A stretch of 64,000 nt of DNA, from positions 5,084,001 through 5,148,000 of the forward strand of contig OX595985.1 in NCBI GenBank assembly GCA_951394045.1, in the 5' to 3' direction. Origin of the DNA: Nitzschia sp. DOCU1. Its lineage: Eukaryota; Bacillariophyta; Bacillariophyceae; Bacillariales; Bacillariaceae. Numbering within the stretch: the first letter of the stretch is position 1; every line of letters begins with the position of its first letter. The notes beneath the pieces are model-generated. The model saw only the letters and a program-made list of their open reading frames with translations. It was not told the DNA's origin and did not search any database. Shown here one piece after another: positions 1-14,000 of the stretch. The position numbers and the translations under genes were made by a program.

Positions 1-231
1 ACACGATATGATGGATGGTGGGAAAACATTGGACAGAAACAAATTGTGTGCTTACTTTATCTCGCGGGCATCTCCAGTCCCGCCTGAGTCCCTAATCTTG
101 GCGACTACCATGGGGAATTAACGGGATAGTGCCGACCATAGACTCCGTACTTTCGGTAATTTTCCAGGTGTACATGCACGAACTTAGCACCGTACTCTTC
201 CAACAGGAGACGACAGCGAACCACGCGGGAG
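1..231 (-). mobile_element. Rearranged gypsy I internal fragment and a foreign repeat end
   Basis: Bases 142-173 match the integrase end of the gypsy element at about 1793-1826. Bases 173-230 match its RNase H region at about 3012-3069. The two pieces are fused and run directly into the LTR at 232, so this is a deleted copy of the same family sharing an LTR with the full copy to the right. Bases 128-141 (agtgccgaccatag) match the terminal inverted repeat end of element Z seen at 27939 and 44963, and are followed by act. Nothing recognisable is seen in 1-127. Confidence 0.6.
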
Positions 232-3215
<2,984 letters not shown>

Positions 3216-3240
<25 letters not shown>

Positions 3241-4535
3241 TGGCTTGCCATAATTACGGCGCCCAATTGATAATCGCTGGCATCCGTATATATGTGGAAT
3301 TCTTTATTGAAGTCGGGGAAGTTCAACAGCGTCTCTCGCGCTACTGCTCGCTTAATCGATTCGAATGATTCATTGCATTCGGGAGTCCATTTCCACGGGA
3401 CTGACTTGGAACATAACGCCGTCAGCGGCGCTAGTATGTGCGATCGCTTCCGCCACATATCACGGTAGTAATTTACCATGCCTAAGAAACGTCTCAGTTG
3501 TCGCTTCGTTTGCGGCGGCTGCATCTTTAGTATCGCTTCCACTTTCTTAGGTTGGGGATGGATACCATCACGGGATATCTCGTAGCCTAGGTACTCAACG
3601 CGGTCGGCAGCAAATTTGCATTTGCGGACGTTAGCGCGGAAACCGGCTTGTTCGAGTCGTGCGAGGACCTCTTTGAGCTTGGCGACGTGGTCGCTAAATG
3701 TGCCTTTGCTCGTTATTAAAATATCATCCATGTACACTTGTACGTACTCCAGGTCACCAAGGAGACGCATCATGATACTTTGGAAAATATCAGGGGCATT
3801 GGATATACCCATCGGCAGCACCTGGTACTGATATAAGCCCCACGGCATTACAGTACCAAGGAGGCCTTGGCTGTACTTATCCATTGGGATGTGATAATAG
3901 CCCATGCTGAGGTCAATAGCCGTTGCCCATTTAAAGCCCTGGAGTTTTTGCAGTAACTCGTTGATTTTTGGCAGTGGGTGCGGCTTGCGCACAAGATATT
4001 CGTTGAGTTTCCGAAAATCTGTAAGTACGCGCACATCGCCCGTTTTCTTCGGTTGAATGAACGTGCCGGCCGTCCATGTGGATTGGCTGACACGCTTCCA
4101 GATTCCAAGTTTTTCGAATCGTTCGATCTCTTTTCGCGTCGTTTGTTCGTACGCATGAGGAATGCCGAATGGCTTAGCATGATACGGCTTTGCTCCTTCT
4201 TTTAACTCTAGACGAATTGGATCTATTTTAAGTTTACCTAATCCGCCACCGAATAGTGTAGGGTGCTGCTTCAGTTCAGCTAGTAGCTCCGCTCGTTGCT
4301 CCTTAGTTAAGTAGTCGAGTGAGTCAACGAACTCTTCCATCTCGACCTTGGAGTAGTCGGCGTCAAGGATCTTAGCTTGTCGTTCTTCCGCCGCTTGGAT
4401 CACGGGGGCGTCTTGAGACATCTCGTACAGAAGCTGTAGAGCCTCTGGATCCGTCACAACACCACGTTCCTTCATCTCGACTTCGCTATCGCCCCATCGA
4501 ACCGTTCGTTTCTCGAAGTCGAGTACAAACTTCAA
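3216..4535 (-). CDS. Gypsy I reverse transcriptase and start of RNase H
   Basis: Ty3/gypsy reverse transcriptase. Seen in order: a protease remnant upstream in the same frame (DLILGLDLL at about 4535-4580), RT fingers (VLTDFRKLNEYLVRKPHPLP), palm (AIDLSMGYYHIPMD), the catalytic YMDD box, the LGYEIS and RQLRRFLGMVNYYRDMW thumb region, and the RNase H start (HIYTDASDYQLGA). There is no ATG at the 5' end; the frame is a polyprotein segment, so its start is arbitrary. It ends at a stop created by the small deletion described for the integrase frame. The protease active site (DSG) is not present anywhere between the gag zinc knuckle and DLILG, so the polyprotein lacks a protease. Confidence 0.85.
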
Positions 4536-4561
4536 TTCGGCTAATAGGTCAAGTCCTAGAA

Positions 4562-5734
4562 TCAGGTCGTAAGGTGATTCTTCGCGATCTGTGTGCTCGT
4601 CGACGTGACATGGCCAATGAATTTCCTTGCTAGCCTTTTGGTTCTGGCTTTACCTTTGTCTTTCTTAGACTGTTTCTTGGCGAGGGCTTGGACGACAGTC
4701 TCCATTTGGAGTGCCGAGAACATGTTCTCTCGGGCTCTGCACGGACGTTTGTTTGGGCGATCCTTGGCATTGCCAGGGAGACTCCAACACTTATCGTCAG
4801 GGGCCGGATGGAACCTGCCGCAATGCTTACAGGGTTCCTTTTGGTCCCCCTTCTCGCTCTTTTTGCGGTCTTTGCCTCGTTTACGTTTCTTGCCGCCGTC
4901 CTTGCTTTCGCCTTCGGACTTGCCGGCTTCTTTTTCCTTTTCTTTGTTCTTTTTCTCTTGCCGCATTGCATCGTCGAAGACGTGCTTGGCTTCGAGCTTC
5001 TCGAGATACTTAAAGTAATTATTGAGGCTCATAGAGAAAGGGTCGATGTTAGAGGTGAGTAGGTCTCTCTGCCACTCAATCCTCTTCGCCCTATCGAGTA
5101 TTTCCACAAGCTCGTCGTCGTCAAACGGCTCACATTTTGTTTTGTCCTCAGGGATCGGAAAGTGGGCCAACATTCTGCTTTGTCGTAGGAGCTCAGCCCG
5201 GAAGTCGGCTAGGGACATCTCCATCATGAAAACATGGTAGCGTAGATATTGTTTTTGTCTGCGGTAGGCGTGCTCCGACCCGAAGTAGTCCTTCGACATC
5301 ACTTGAATCGCCTCGTCGAACGTGTCTTCCCGTTTCTCGTTTGGGTCCTTGAATCGCAGGTCCGCCACCTTGTTCGTGAACTTCTCCCTTGCCGTTCCAC
5401 CCAACAACATCTGGGCGTATTTGATCCTCTTCTCGCCGGTGTCCAGGGGAACATCGCGAATGAGTTCTTCGAACTGAATCCTCCACTTGGCCCATCGCTC
5501 CGCGTCGCCGCTCTCGAAGATAAAGCAGCGGGTCTCGAACTCTTCCGAATCCTTGTCCTTGGGGTCGAGTTTGATCTTGATTTTCTTGACCTTCTTGTCT
5601 TCTCCAACGAACTCGTCGTCCTCTTTCGGTTCCTCACGACGGAACGGAATCGGAGGAGGGTTAACATGCGCCGCTTGCGTCAACAAGAACGCAACCTTCT
5701 TGGCGTACTCGTGGTTGTTGTAGGCCGTCTTCAT
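4562..5734 (-). CDS. Gypsy I gag polyprotein with zinc knuckle
   Basis: A 390-codon ORF beginning with ATG 25 bases inside the 5' LTR edge. It should form the particle and package RNA. The middle is a charged, helical capsid-type region (FEELIRDVPLD, YGSEHAYRRQKQYLR-like). A Lys/Glu-rich linker follows, then one knuckle of the form C-x2-C-x3-H-x6-C (CKHCGRFHPAPDDKC), then a basic tail. The last ~17 codons read past the point where the protease should begin and end at a stop, with the remnant DLILGLDLL lying in another frame. This points to an internal deletion plus frameshift at the gag-protease junction. Confidence 0.8.
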   Translation of the reverse strand: MKTAYNNHEYAKKVAFLLTQAAHVNPPPIPFRREEPKEDDEFVGEDKKVKKIKIKLDPKDKDSEEFETRCFIFESGDAERWAKWRIQFEELIRDVPLDTGEKRIKYAQMLLGGTAREKFTNKVADLRFKDPNEKREDTFDEAIQVMSKDYFGSEHAYRRQKQYLRYHVFMMEMSLADFRAELLRQSRMLAHFPIPEDKTKCEPFDDDELVEILDRAKRIEWQRDLLTSNIDPFSMSLNNYFKYLEKLEAKHVFDDAMRQEKKNKEKEKEAGKSEGESKDGGKKRKRGKDRKKSEKGDQKEPCKHCGRFHPAPDDKCWSLPGNAKDRPNKRPCRARENMFSALQMETVVQALAKKQSKKDKGKARTKRLARKFIGHVTSTSTQIAKNHLTT

Positions 5735-5759
5735 AACCTAGACGGGAGTTTTAAAACTG

Positions 5760-6398
5760 TGCCCTATCCCGGGGGTGACGATAAAGAAATAAAGACGATG
5801 ATAATTGTGAGACCTATGTTACTTCTATTAGTTTGACTTCCAACAACAAGATTGACGAGAGGAAAGATTTTTGTCTTCCAAATATTTGCAACCGGTCGTT
5901 CATTTTGTGAACGACTTTCCCCGCCCGTAAATAACGCCCATATATTTATTTATTCGAATATGTCAATTCGCCGATAGCGTCGCCTGTAACTAGGCGTCCC
6001 AAGTCTTGGCTACCCATGGTCTGAATTATTTCCTTGTCCTAAATACATCTCCTCTATTGGGCGATGAATATTTACTACTTAGATTGTAGGCATGCCGTTG
6101 GCAAGGGGCTCTATGGGTTAAGTCGAATGTTACTATGCAATATACTACAGAGCGCATTCATGTGCAACGTTGCGACTCCTTGGATCGCTACATCGGTGCG
6201 CCGTTAGTACTTTTCTAGTACTTAAGGTATATGGCACACCCCCGGGATAGGGCAACGACGTCACCGCTCGTTCGCGTACGTTAGCCGTCTGTACGTCATC
6301 CGTCAAATGGACGACTCCGTTTGTCTATGACTACTAAGACTACCAGCTGACAGGACTAACTTGACTAAACTAATTATGCGTCTCTGTGGGGTATGGCA
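5760..6398 (-). repeat. 5' LTR of gypsy I
   Basis: It runs from tgccctatcccggggg (5760) to ggggtatggca (6398), 639 bp, with TG...CA ends in the coding sense. Near 6235-6254 it holds an inverted copy of its own terminus (cacccccgggatagggca) in a block absent from the other LTR. The same family gives a fragment at 47881-48024. Confidence 0.8.
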
Positions 6399-6776
6399 GT
6401 GTACTGCAGAACTCCTCTTCGCTATTGGCCTTGAGATACACGGATGTCATGGTGAGTTGTTTGTTACCTTGCAACGGAGAATGGGTCCCGGGACGTTTAG
6501 AACAAGGGATCCTTAGTAATCTCTGCTAATATCACGTAATTGACGTAGTGACGAGAAACGGGAGATTACTAAATAATGGGGTTATTGGTAAGTGAGGGTT
6601 TCGAACGGCGCGCCCGGCCAACCATGAATGGCGCGCAACCGGAAGATAACGGTCTGATATTGGCGGGCCCGCTCACCAATTTGGCCAGCGGACGGAAACG
6701 GGTGTCCGGCTGGTGTGGGCATATGTGCTGGATAATGCTAGGATTAGCAGTATTTCGGTATTGTTTCCGGAACCCA
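6399..6776. other. Unassigned 378-bp stretch
   Basis: No gene is recognised. On the minus strand an ATG at 6450 opens a short frame ([15 protein letters not shown]) that is cut by the gypsy LTR edge at 6398. It may be the start of a gene interrupted by the insertion, but it is too short to judge. Confidence 0.3.
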
Positions 6777-7120
6777 GGGACACCAACGAAAATACCGCAT
6801 GTTGCTAATTTTGGCGATACGGAGCGACAGACAGATCTCACCGCGGTAGGGCCAAGGGGAAAGGGGGCATGCAGGCGCGCAAGATGAATTTTTGAGGACC
6901 GCAACGGATACAGGAACAGTTTTGGTTGGTCAGTTTGAGTGTGTAACGACATCATTTACTTAAAGGAAATAATCAATTTAATATATGCCTTTTGAATTCA
7001 ACGAGCACGTCGGTCATTCAACGAATCGCCAGATCACCCCTTAAAGATGAAAGCCTCCCTGGCGACATGGCGGGGGGAATTGGCGGGAATCGGGGGGAAT
7101 CCCCCCGACTCCCCCCGACT
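6777..7120 (+). repeat. G repeat, copy A (GC-rich hairpin, TTGGCGGGAA)
   Basis: It begins gggacaccaacg, shared with 51790 and, inverted, 45263. It ends in runs of ggggggaat/ccccccgac that can pair with each other. A TTGGCGGGAA motif lies at 7080-7089. Element Z follows directly. No ORF was found in it. The left 280 bp is nearly the same in copies A and D; copy B has lost about 60 bp. Confidence 0.6.
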
Positions 7121-7208
7121 CTATGGTCGGCACTAACCATATCGCCATCCTAACATTTCTTTAAATACGTGGTCATATAAATATTTAAAATTTATTTAGC
7201 CAAAAATA

Positions 7209-9922
7209 TTGACTTCTTCGACTTGCAAAAATTGCACTCCCGTCGTCCGGTCCATCATGCGATCAAATCTGAAAATGCCGCCAAGGATCGCGCGGGATCG
7301 AAATGAGAAGATCATTGCAACACTCAAGCGAGGCAATGAATGTCGGCATTGCATCATCAAAAAGGCTTGGCCTACTGACCTTTTTGAAGATAGCTTCAAA
7401 ACACTATTGACAACATTCCTGCAAAAAAGGTCAGTAGGAAAAAAAGTATTGCCGATGGTATCACCATCCAAAGTGCTGGCCGACGTCGCCGAGATCGCAC
7501 AAAATGATGGCGGCATTGTCTCTCTTGACCAATGGGCTCCAGATGAGGCATTTGTTCGAGCACTTTGAGACTATGATGAAGAGTACAAATTATTTGATGC
7601 TCGCAAATTTAACATTGCCCTCTCAAGAGCTTTACCGGGAGGTGTTGTTGAACGCCAAACTATTCTTGACAGTGATGGTACGATGAGCGGTATTGCCATG
7701 CTGCACGCTACCAAAAAGATTGCAGTAGTCAAGAATGATACAAAACAGAAGCCTATTCACTTCTACAAGTTCACTAAAGCTAAAGACTACGAGACATGTC
7801 TTCTAGAGACCTCTCGACTGTTCTTCCAAGAAATATGGAATTCAGCCTTGCAGCCCAGACAGCGGGCACTCAAGCGACGTTCCGAACGAATCTCCCAGTC
7901 GACAGTAGATCAAAGAAGCCGCCCTGAAGATACTTCTTTGTCTGAAGAAATATATATAACCTCCAATTCAGTCCACCAAGATCAACAGCCAAAAGTCTTG
8001 ATTACGCCATCGGAAAAGAAACAACGAACAATCGTACCGCCGAAGGACTTCGAAGAAGCATTTCAAATGCTTCAAGACACCTGGGCAGACAAATATGGCC
8101 TCCCCTTTCCAGTTGAGCATATACAAGTCTATCCAACAAAGAAGAAACAAGAACCGCAAGGTACCAGTCTGTCGGCTGCGCTTGCAGCAGCGCAACGCAT
8201 CGACGCCCCTCAAACAATTGTCGCATCGTCATGTCCACCAACGGCACCACCTACAGCAGACGTCACCAGCAGGTCAACAACTACATCAAATGCAAAACAG
8301 ATCTTGCGCGACGTCACTGTTGGAACAACATTTCAATATGTTGTGAGAGGCGTTCCCGAACTGTATGATGTCGTTCTCAAACGTACCTTGAATACAGCCA
8401 TGAAGTCGCATCGCTGGCTAAGTTCATTTCAAAAAGTTTTAACCCGGAAGCGCAACAAACCCACTGCAGAAGAGAAGATGTTAGTAGCTGGTTTTGCTGC
8501 TGCAAGGCCATACCTTGCTGGTACTCACATCGAACATTTGTTGGCTATTGGGCGCATTTCTCTTGTATGGGAGGTATCCAGAAAGGCTGGCATCGACTTT
8601 CCATGGATGAATGTTGCTAATATCGCAAACAGTTCTCCCAAGAAAAGGACGGTTGATTGCTGGGTGACGGATCTAGCCGTAACGCAGGCATTGCTCTTTC
8701 GAGACAAAGCAGTTGGAAAGGCAGTATTCGTGCAATCGGACGGGGGGAACCACGGTCAAGAGGTTAGACTTGCCACGATATGGGATCCGGCAGATACTTC
8801 GCAGTCGCCGGATGGTTCGGCTTACCAGTATCTCCTGGATACTGCTTACACGGGCAAAAATGCCAGCCGAATAACCAAGGGAATCAAAATGTCATTAGAG
8901 GCCCATGGCATACAACTAGTCCATGGTGGCACATTTGACTCTGGAGCAGGGACACCAGAGTCGAATGCCGATGAGTTCCGAAGGCAAAACTTACTTTGTG
9001 TTCGTGGCAAATTTGGATCCTGTGGTTTGCATGATGTGCAATCGACCATCAGGCTGCCAATGGAACACTACATTGGGGTTGGTGGCTTGGAGAACCGAAA
9101 TGCAGTGCAATTACTGCACACCGTTTTTGCCATGTACGAAGTTGTTTCTTTTCGACGCAAGAAATTGGTGAAGCGCTTGTGGGTAGCCTTGAACCCCGAT
9201 ACTCCCATTGAAAAGCTACCACCGGAACTCCTCAAGTCACTACAAGAACCTCTTATCACCCGGTGGTGGACAATACCAAAGTTGTCGTGTTTTGTTCAAC
9301 GAAATATAACCTTCATAACGAACATGGCAATAGCCATCCACCAGGAAGCCCAAACAAACTCAAAGGAGCACACTGTTGCCTCCAACGTTGTTTCCCTTAT
9401 CCTTGAACCGGAGATTATGGTGGACGTAGCCTTCTTGGCAGCACTTCACGTTCTCTATGTAAATCGCTTTATGTGATTCTATCAAGGAACAGATCCCAAT
9501 ATTGGAACGCCCGGTCACCTTGCACCCCATCGAGTAGTCATATATTTTTTGATGATTCAACTTCTCACCGACCTCCAAGATAACTTTCTGACGCATCCGA
9601 GGTTTGCCGATACTGTCAAGTACATCAACCAGATGAAGCACGAGGCAGACAGGAATCTGAAGAGAACGTCACTGAAAGCAATGATCATGAAGATCATCGC
9701 TCAAGTGCACAAACATAATGGGAGGTATCTACTGACCTCCCATTTCGTCACAGCCATCTTTGCAGAACAGAAGGTTGGGAGAGTCGTGGCTTCCATTCTA
9801 TTTTATCGGGGATATGATCGGTCACCTCCAGAACAGGAAACATACTCTCACGCCGAATGCAAAGAGGGATCGGCGGCCATGGCCAAAGATGGCCGACGAT
9901 GGACGAAAATACGGCGTGGGTG
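7209..9922 (+). pseudogene. Element Z transposase-like gene, copy A (interrupted)
   Basis: One reading frame runs 7209-9922 with two in-frame TGA codons (7566-7568, 9474-9476). The first is shared with the copy at 42245-44963; the second is CGA there. Seen: an N-terminal pair of CxxC motifs (CKNC, CRHC), a Q/S/T-rich middle, then a region with DDE-transposase character: SDGGNHG near 8740, TFDSGAGTPES near 8935, a CGLHD motif near 9022 (a C-x2-H box, as in several DDE superfamilies), GGLENRNAVQLLH and TRWW near 9259. From 9845 the frame runs into copia V LTR sequence, so the true C-terminus is lost. I do not recognise a named superfamily; hAT-like is possible but unproven. Confidence 0.6.
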
Positions 9923-10028
9923 ACAACGAAATTGGCGGTCAATCAAATTGTGAGCTATTTCACTTTATTGGATTTCGGTGGCAGTAAGTATTTTCGGTGA
10001 GTGTGCGCGTATTGAGCGCGGGGCGTAT
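9845..10028 (-). mobile_element. Copia V 3' LTR, outer part
   Basis: This is the reverse complement of the copia III LTR (compare 42009-42244). It begins ctctcacgcc at 9845, where it replaces the end of the element Z gene, and is cut at 10028 by the piggyBac-like element. The rest resumes at 26296. Confidence 0.8.
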
Positions 10029-10325
10029 CTCTTTATAGGATATGGATCATACCGTGATCCATATGTACCTAACTTTGACTAACTACTTGACCACCAATCA
10101 TCATACACTATTGTAAAATAAATCTCACGGTGGTCACTAGTACAACGCAAACTGTCAAAGTTCTAGCAGCCCGGTTACACTCAAATGACCCAGTAGAAAG
10201 TTACAGTAGTAAATATCTCGCCATGTCGCGCAATCGCCTAGGCCATGATCCATATCTGCCACAAATCCCCCCAGGTCCGTCACATACCAAAACAAACTCT
10301 ATTTTCATCGCTCTTTCTCTGAAAG

Positions 10326-10727
10326 GTGTACTTTATCATGCAGAACAATACTGTCACCTTGGATCGTCATGATAGCAATGACGATGATAGTTGTGATGAA
10401 TTTGCCACTCCCATTGACCCTGATATCGGTACTAATATTATGGCTTTACTGATAAATAATGATACGGGCGGCGCAACGACGAACACCCCACGTCAACTGT
10501 TTGACAGCAAGCATCGTAAGCGTGACACGATCCGTAACAAGATCCAACGGTCACCTAGAGCGAAAACCATGGCCTCAAACTTCGCTCTACACGAAAGCCG
10601 TTTTGAAGATGGGTTTGACTCTGACGGAGAGGTTGGCCCATTTCTTGATGCAGTTGAAGGAGAACAGGAGCCAACGAGGATGAGATAGGCAATGTTGCCG
10701 CTCCGACAGAGCCTAATTTACCTGCGC
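10326..10727 (+). pseudogene. piggyBac-like transposase, N-terminal part
   Basis: An acidic, Ser/Asp-rich N-terminus starting at ATG 10338 (MQNNTVTLDRHDSNDDD). Acidic leaders are common in piggyBac-family proteins. The frame stops at 10688, but a frame offset by one base stays open from about 10660 through NEDEIGNVAAPTEPNLPA to the copia I insertion. It then joins in frame with the part at 23830 once one copy of the 4-bp duplication is removed. So this gene had a frameshift near 10655-10675 and was later split by copia I. Confidence 0.7.
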
Positions 10728-10962
10728 CGAATTGATGCTCCCGTATCGAGCTAGCTCAGTTGGTATAATAGTAATAAAGGTGCAGCTACCTAATCGTTAA
10801 AACAAAAAGATGTGAGAAAGGAAACCAAACAATGGTCTCCTAACCATTCATATTCTTCGCGGCCTTCTCTGTCGTTCCGTGCCTAGCACGGTTAGGCGCT
10901 TGTTCTGCTTGCCTATCGCATATGCGCACAGCACGCATATGCAGACTGGTCGGATTAATTCG
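10728..10962 (-). repeat. Copia I 3' LTR
   Basis: 235 bp, matched by 16918-17023 and 23697-23829. The inner edge is followed by gtccccttgat, that is, AAGGGGAC on the coding strand, a polypurine-like tract. Bases 10749-10762 resemble a tRNA A box (TAGCTCAGTTGG), but no matching B box is near. Confidence 0.85.
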
Positions 10963-11050
10963 GTCCCCTTGATCGCTGAGACTTGACATCATAGTCCCTC
11001 AGTGATCACCTTTGATCCGCCAACTGACTAGGCTGCTTCCTTCCTCTTCA

Positions 11051-14000
11051 CTAATACATAAACCGATCCAACAGCCCCTCTCGTTTTGGTCTCGCCATGA
11101 CTTTTGTAAAGAGGTCTGCCAGGTTAGTGTCCGTTCCTTCCTTGGCTATTCTGACAACCTTGCTTGCAACTGCTTCTCGTGCCGCATGGTACGAGATGCT
11201 GTGCTGCTTCTTTGATAGCACGGACTCCGGAATTGATGTATTCTTGTACACTGACTCGTTATCACAGAAAATATTTGTGGGTCCCTCGATAGGGATTCCA
11301 AACATTCTTAACTTGTACCGCAATGACCTCACTAATTCAATTGCCTGCCGCATTGCTACCAGCTCCGAACCGTATGTGCTTGTCTCCACGGAGTTTTGCC
11401 GCTTGCTGAAGGCGATGATTGGGGCACGGTTGCAGAACAGTAGGATCCCTGTCTGCGATCTCCTCGTTACTTTGTCCCCTGCGTGGTCAGAATCAACAAA
11501 ACAGTGGGTAGAGAATGCTCGTCCTCTTGGCTTTGGCATATTCGGAGGTAACAGGTCCTCTGCATCACAATAGAAGTCTGTCCAATCGTAGCTGGAAAAC
11601 CGATCTTCTGAGATCATTGGATGATCTGGGTCCAAATACAACGTTCGCTTTGGTGCCATCTTCATGTAACCAAATATATGATACACTTGCTCCAAGTGTC
11701 CCTGTCGAGGAAGAGCAAGGTGAGACGATAACAATGCAACCTCCAACAGGATATCCAAGCGACCAATCTCAACTGCCCATCGTAATACACCAATGAGCTC
11801 CTGATATAATGAAACACCATCAGCAGATAATTCCACGGTGGTGTCGTCTGCTGGGTGGTAGCCACTCATCATTGGTGTCAGGCATTTGCTCGGCAATCTG
11901 AGGCCATCCTTTGACAGCTTCTCTTCGATATTAGCGATGGATGCATTTACGTATTTTTCTGGTGAGATGGTCCAGCATGCAGTCCCCTGAGAATTAATCT
12001 TCTTCTCAATGTTTGCTCCCAAATACATATCAGGAGGGGATGCTTTGTCACCTTTCAGCTTGAAGACTGCCTGTATTTCCAAGATGGTGCGCCCTGGGTC
12101 ATGACTGATGACCATGACATCATCAACGTAGCATAAAACAATTTCATAGTATTCGAATCCGCATGGCTTTGCAGCCGCCTTGAGCCAGACATCTGGGTCA
12201 GCTAACGACGGCCTGTAGCCCATATCATGCAACACTCCCGCCAATTTTGACCTGAATGCCGCACCAGATGATTTGAGACCATACAATGCCATCTTGATGA
12301 TCATAATAGTCCCTTCCTCTGAACCAAACTCAGGCCCTGCCCTGATGTAAATCCTCTCTCGGCACTTGGCAGTGAGATAGGCTCCTTCAATGTCACACAC
12401 CAGAATGTCCAGGGCGTTCAGGGCTGCCACTGTGAGTGCGATTCGGACAGAGTCTCTGGATACGACAGATGAATAGGTGAGTGATGATGGTGTCCGGGTC
12501 TTGTGCCCATCAGCAACAAGCCTCGCTTTCCTTCGGAAATTCTCTGACAGTTTTATATCAAACACAAAATGGACACCAATCTTCTGGTATCCAACCAGTG
12601 CGGACACATCACCCTCATGCACCTCGAAGGCCGGCCTTACGACAGTCATTTCTTTTCGAACCGCCTCCTGCCACAAGGAGTTCCCATTCTCTTTGTCAAT
12701 TCTGACGCAGTCACTGTAGGACTTCGGCACTTCCAACCCATACTTGTGAGTTCTTTGCCAATATGATGTCTTTGTCCTCGCAATAATTCGGTCCCTCTTC
12801 TTCAGGACAAATGGGATCCACCATTTAAATGCTGGGATTTCATCTATCCCGTTCTCGACTGCATACTCCGCAACTTGTGCTGGGTATGAATCCTTGGCAT
12901 CCTTCAACTTGGACCATGTCGTGGAGCCATCTTTCCACAATATTTGTATTTCCCACCCCTTGGTGGTCTCCTTTCGTTGGTGCACCCCATTGGAGGACGT
13001 GACAAATGCATCCTTTTTCCGCACGTGGGTGCCATCGTTTCGGTGCCCAATGATGGAATCAAACAATATTTGCCTGTGGCCATCATGGTCTACCTGGGCA
13101 AACATGTTTTCGGCAATAACATTGGCCGCTAGCGCAGCCTTGTGTCCATCGATGTACTCAACCTCATATAGCCTCGTGTCCAACATCGGGTTGTTGGGGT
13201 GGGCTGTACCAATGGGCTTGCCTTCATGGTCACGCAGGCGCTTCGTGACTCGTGCAAATTCTGGTCCATCTGGACGTGGCATGGCCAGTTCCATGTTGAT
13301 ATATGAATCATACGAATCTGGGTCAAAGGTTTCATCAGCTTCCGGCACGTCAGGGTTGTCAAACGTTGAAGCAAATTCTTCGGCAAAGGCGGGGTCACTT
13401 TCAATGATCTGTGCCCAGCTAGCTGGGTCAGGCTTGTCCCCGTGCCTTCCCAACCGTTCCTCCTTAAACCGGGTTGCTATGGCCTTGTCAAAAACCTCAA
13501 TCCTTGCCTTGTGCACCGCGTTTGATTTCTCGGCCTCGGTAACTCGCTGGACAGTAGTGCGAGATATTGGTACTCCTGAAACGGGTAATATGAAGTAGCT
13601 CATCAACGAGCCCACCTTATGGGACACGTCCAGGAATCGACCAAGTTTCACTTCACCCAGTCCCGAGTCTTCTTTGAACCAAACTAGGTCGTAGAACCCA
13701 AAATCAAGGTACTCGGAGATGTCAGGGGTCTCCCCCATCACAGACTCTATTGGGGTCCTCCCTTGCAGTCTCCCCGAGTAGCTTGCTGTCATCCTCATGA
13801 TGGCACATACGTAGGGTATGCCATAGCTCCACAATCTCCTTGGGCAGTTGGTCCGAAATATTTGCCGGTACCATTTCTTCCGGACTTCCCTGATTACTCC
13901 TTCTGCTGGGTTCTGGTTTGGCCGGTCACGTTCGGCTGTCTTGTGCTGTATTTTAAACTTGCGAAGCTTCTGCTGGAATTTGGAGTGCCTACCGACTTGT

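Noticed and set aside
4593..5836. Plus-strand ORFs of up to 195 codons opposite gag of gypsy I
   Set aside because: Mirror frames of the Lys/Glu-rich gag sequence; no conserved features.
10728..10830. A tRNA gene in the copia I LTR (TAGCTCAGTTGG)
   Set aside because: An A-box-like match only. No B box at proper distance and no cloverleaf. It is part of a repeated LTR.
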